Shown in pieces: positions 63,450 to 64,000 of a stretch of DNA of 64,000 nucleotides. The notes beneath the pieces were generated by a model. The model saw only the letters and a list, made by a program, of their open reading frames with translations. It had not been told where the DNA came from and did not search any database. This DNA comes from Sphingomonas koreensis (GTDB lineage: Bacteria > Pseudomonadota > Alphaproteobacteria > Sphingomonadales > Sphingomonadaceae). Every line of letters starts with the position of its first letter. Position 1 is the stretch's first letter. The stretch spans positions 1,858,501-1,922,500 of the forward strand of contig NZ_PGEN01000001.1 of NCBI RefSeq assembly GCF_002797435.1. Direction: 5' to 3'. The translations under genes and the position numbers were made by a program.

Positions 63450-63467
63450 GTGTTAATGCAATAACAC
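63450..63467. promoter_or_regulatory. Small inverted repeat upstream of the S9 peptidase gene
   Basis: GTGTTA and TAACAC flank ATGCAA in an A/T-rich patch 44 bases before the peptidase start and three bases after the previous stop. It may be an operator or a weak terminator. Confidence 0.35.
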
Positions 63468-63469
63468 GC

Positions 63470-64000
63470 CTATCGCACCGGCACGAAGTCGAGATGGTGG
63501 AAATCGTAGCTGAAGTCGGCGAGGGGAGAGAGCGCCTTCATCTTGACGCCGGCGACCTTGCCGTCGGCCACCACAAAGCTGACCACCGCATCTTCGCCCG
63601 CCCCGGCAGGGAAGCGCGTGCGGAACGTGTCGGTGCCCCAGGGTTCGAGCGCACTCTTGAACACGGGCGTCGGCACGAAATCGATGTGCAGGCGGGCCGC
63701 TTGCCCCCGGCCCTTGGCGGTGACGACGATGTCGCCATACCAGGCATCGCGGTAGCGCCCCGCATAGGCCGACAATGGCAGGCTCGGCTTGCCTTCGGGC
63801 GGCCTGGCCTCGCCTGCGGCCAGACCCGCAATCGCACTGTCCTGCGCCTGCTTGGTGCGCGCGACATAGCTTCCCACCCAGTCATAGGCCGGGGCGCCCA
63901 GCAGATGATCGAGGATCGCGTTGCGGATCCCGCCCGACACGCTGTCTTCGGTATTGCTGAGCACGACGACGCCGATCCCGGCAGACGGGATCATCGCGGT
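63470..64000 (-). CDS. Serine hydrolase with DUF3471-like C-terminus, partial (window end)
   Basis: The C-terminal 177 residues are in view. GIGVVVLSNTEDS is the last strand of a beta-lactamase/esterase-like serine hydrolase, followed by a lipocalin-like tail (LSAYAGRYRDAWYGDIVV) typical of DUF3471. The catalytic part lies outside the window; the frame is open to base 64000. It precedes the S9 peptidase gene in the same direction and may form an operon with it. Confidence 0.75.
   Translation of the reverse strand, partial: TAMIPSAGIGVVVLSNTEDSVSGGIRNAILDHLLGAPAYDWVGSYVARTKQAQDSAIAGLAAGEARPPEGKPSLPLSAYAGRYRDAWYGDIVVTAKGRGQAARLHIDFVPTPVFKSALEPWGTDTFRTRFPAGAGEDAVVSFVVADGKVAGVKMKALSPLADFSYDFHHLDFVPVR

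Noticed and set aside
1..64000. CRISPR array
   Set aside because: No regularly spaced direct repeats were seen and no cas genes are present.

Overview
The window is high-GC DNA from an alphaproteobacterium, most likely a sphingomonad (Sphingomonas, Sphingobium or Novosphingobium type). The basis is the large TonB-dependent receptor with an EIVVTGYR-type TonB box coupled to glycan utilisation, the gltD/DUF2059/gltB layout, codon use and overall gene style. This is inference from gene content; no marker such as 16S rRNA is present.

Bases 1 to about 16.6 kb are a DNA phosphorothioation (PT) defence island. It carries an SspE-like DUF262/DUF1524 effector (frameshifted and cut by the window edge), a ScoMcrA-like HNH nuclease with two frameshifts, the cysteine desulfurase SspA, and divergently the coupled operon sspB-sspC-sspD for single-strand PT modification. 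After a lipoprotein and two small membrane proteins comes a second operon: a 57-residue ORF, a DndD-like SMC ATPase, a dnd-associated small protein and a PLD/SF2-helicase restriction protein. This resembles the SspFGH/Dnd restriction arm. A double-HTH plus phage-type adenine methyltransferase fusion follows.

Bases 16.6 to 23.5 kb look like the backbone of a mobilizable plasmid or integrated element: a sigma factor, three unknown genes, a MobA/MobL relaxase, a region rich in inverted repeats that is a candidate oriT, a ParB-like protein and two tiny divergent ORFs. A nested 58-bp double inverted repeat lies upstream of the sigma gene.

Bases 23.9 to 34.5 kb are a complete sucrose/fructan utilisation locus. 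A ROK repressor sits opposite a fructokinase, MFS transporter, GH32 fructosidase, TonB receptor, divergent GH32-like surface lipoprotein and HAD phosphatase. The intergenic region has a strong promoter whose -35/-10 spacer is covered by a perfect inverted repeat, the likely ROK operator.

Bases 34.5 to 46.7 kb are insertion-rich. They hold an IS5-family element, an IS1380-family element inserted into a LysR gene (the gene can be rebuilt exactly after removing the IS and one TTAA), its divergent NTF2-like/SDR pair, an IS91-like transposase with a tyrosine recombinase, and a coupled operon of three unknown genes plus a tiny ORF. A large serine recombinase ends inside tRNA-Leu(CAG), which marks the probable edge of an integrated island.

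Bases 46.6 to 64 kb are ordinary chromosome: an NDUFA9-like protein, uppP, gltD-DUF2059-DUF2059-gltB, a PP2C-like protein, a glutathione transferase, a MarR-GNAT fusion with a perfect 16-bp palindrome in front, a PBP1A-type penicillin-binding protein, an S9 peptidase and a truncated serine hydrolase.
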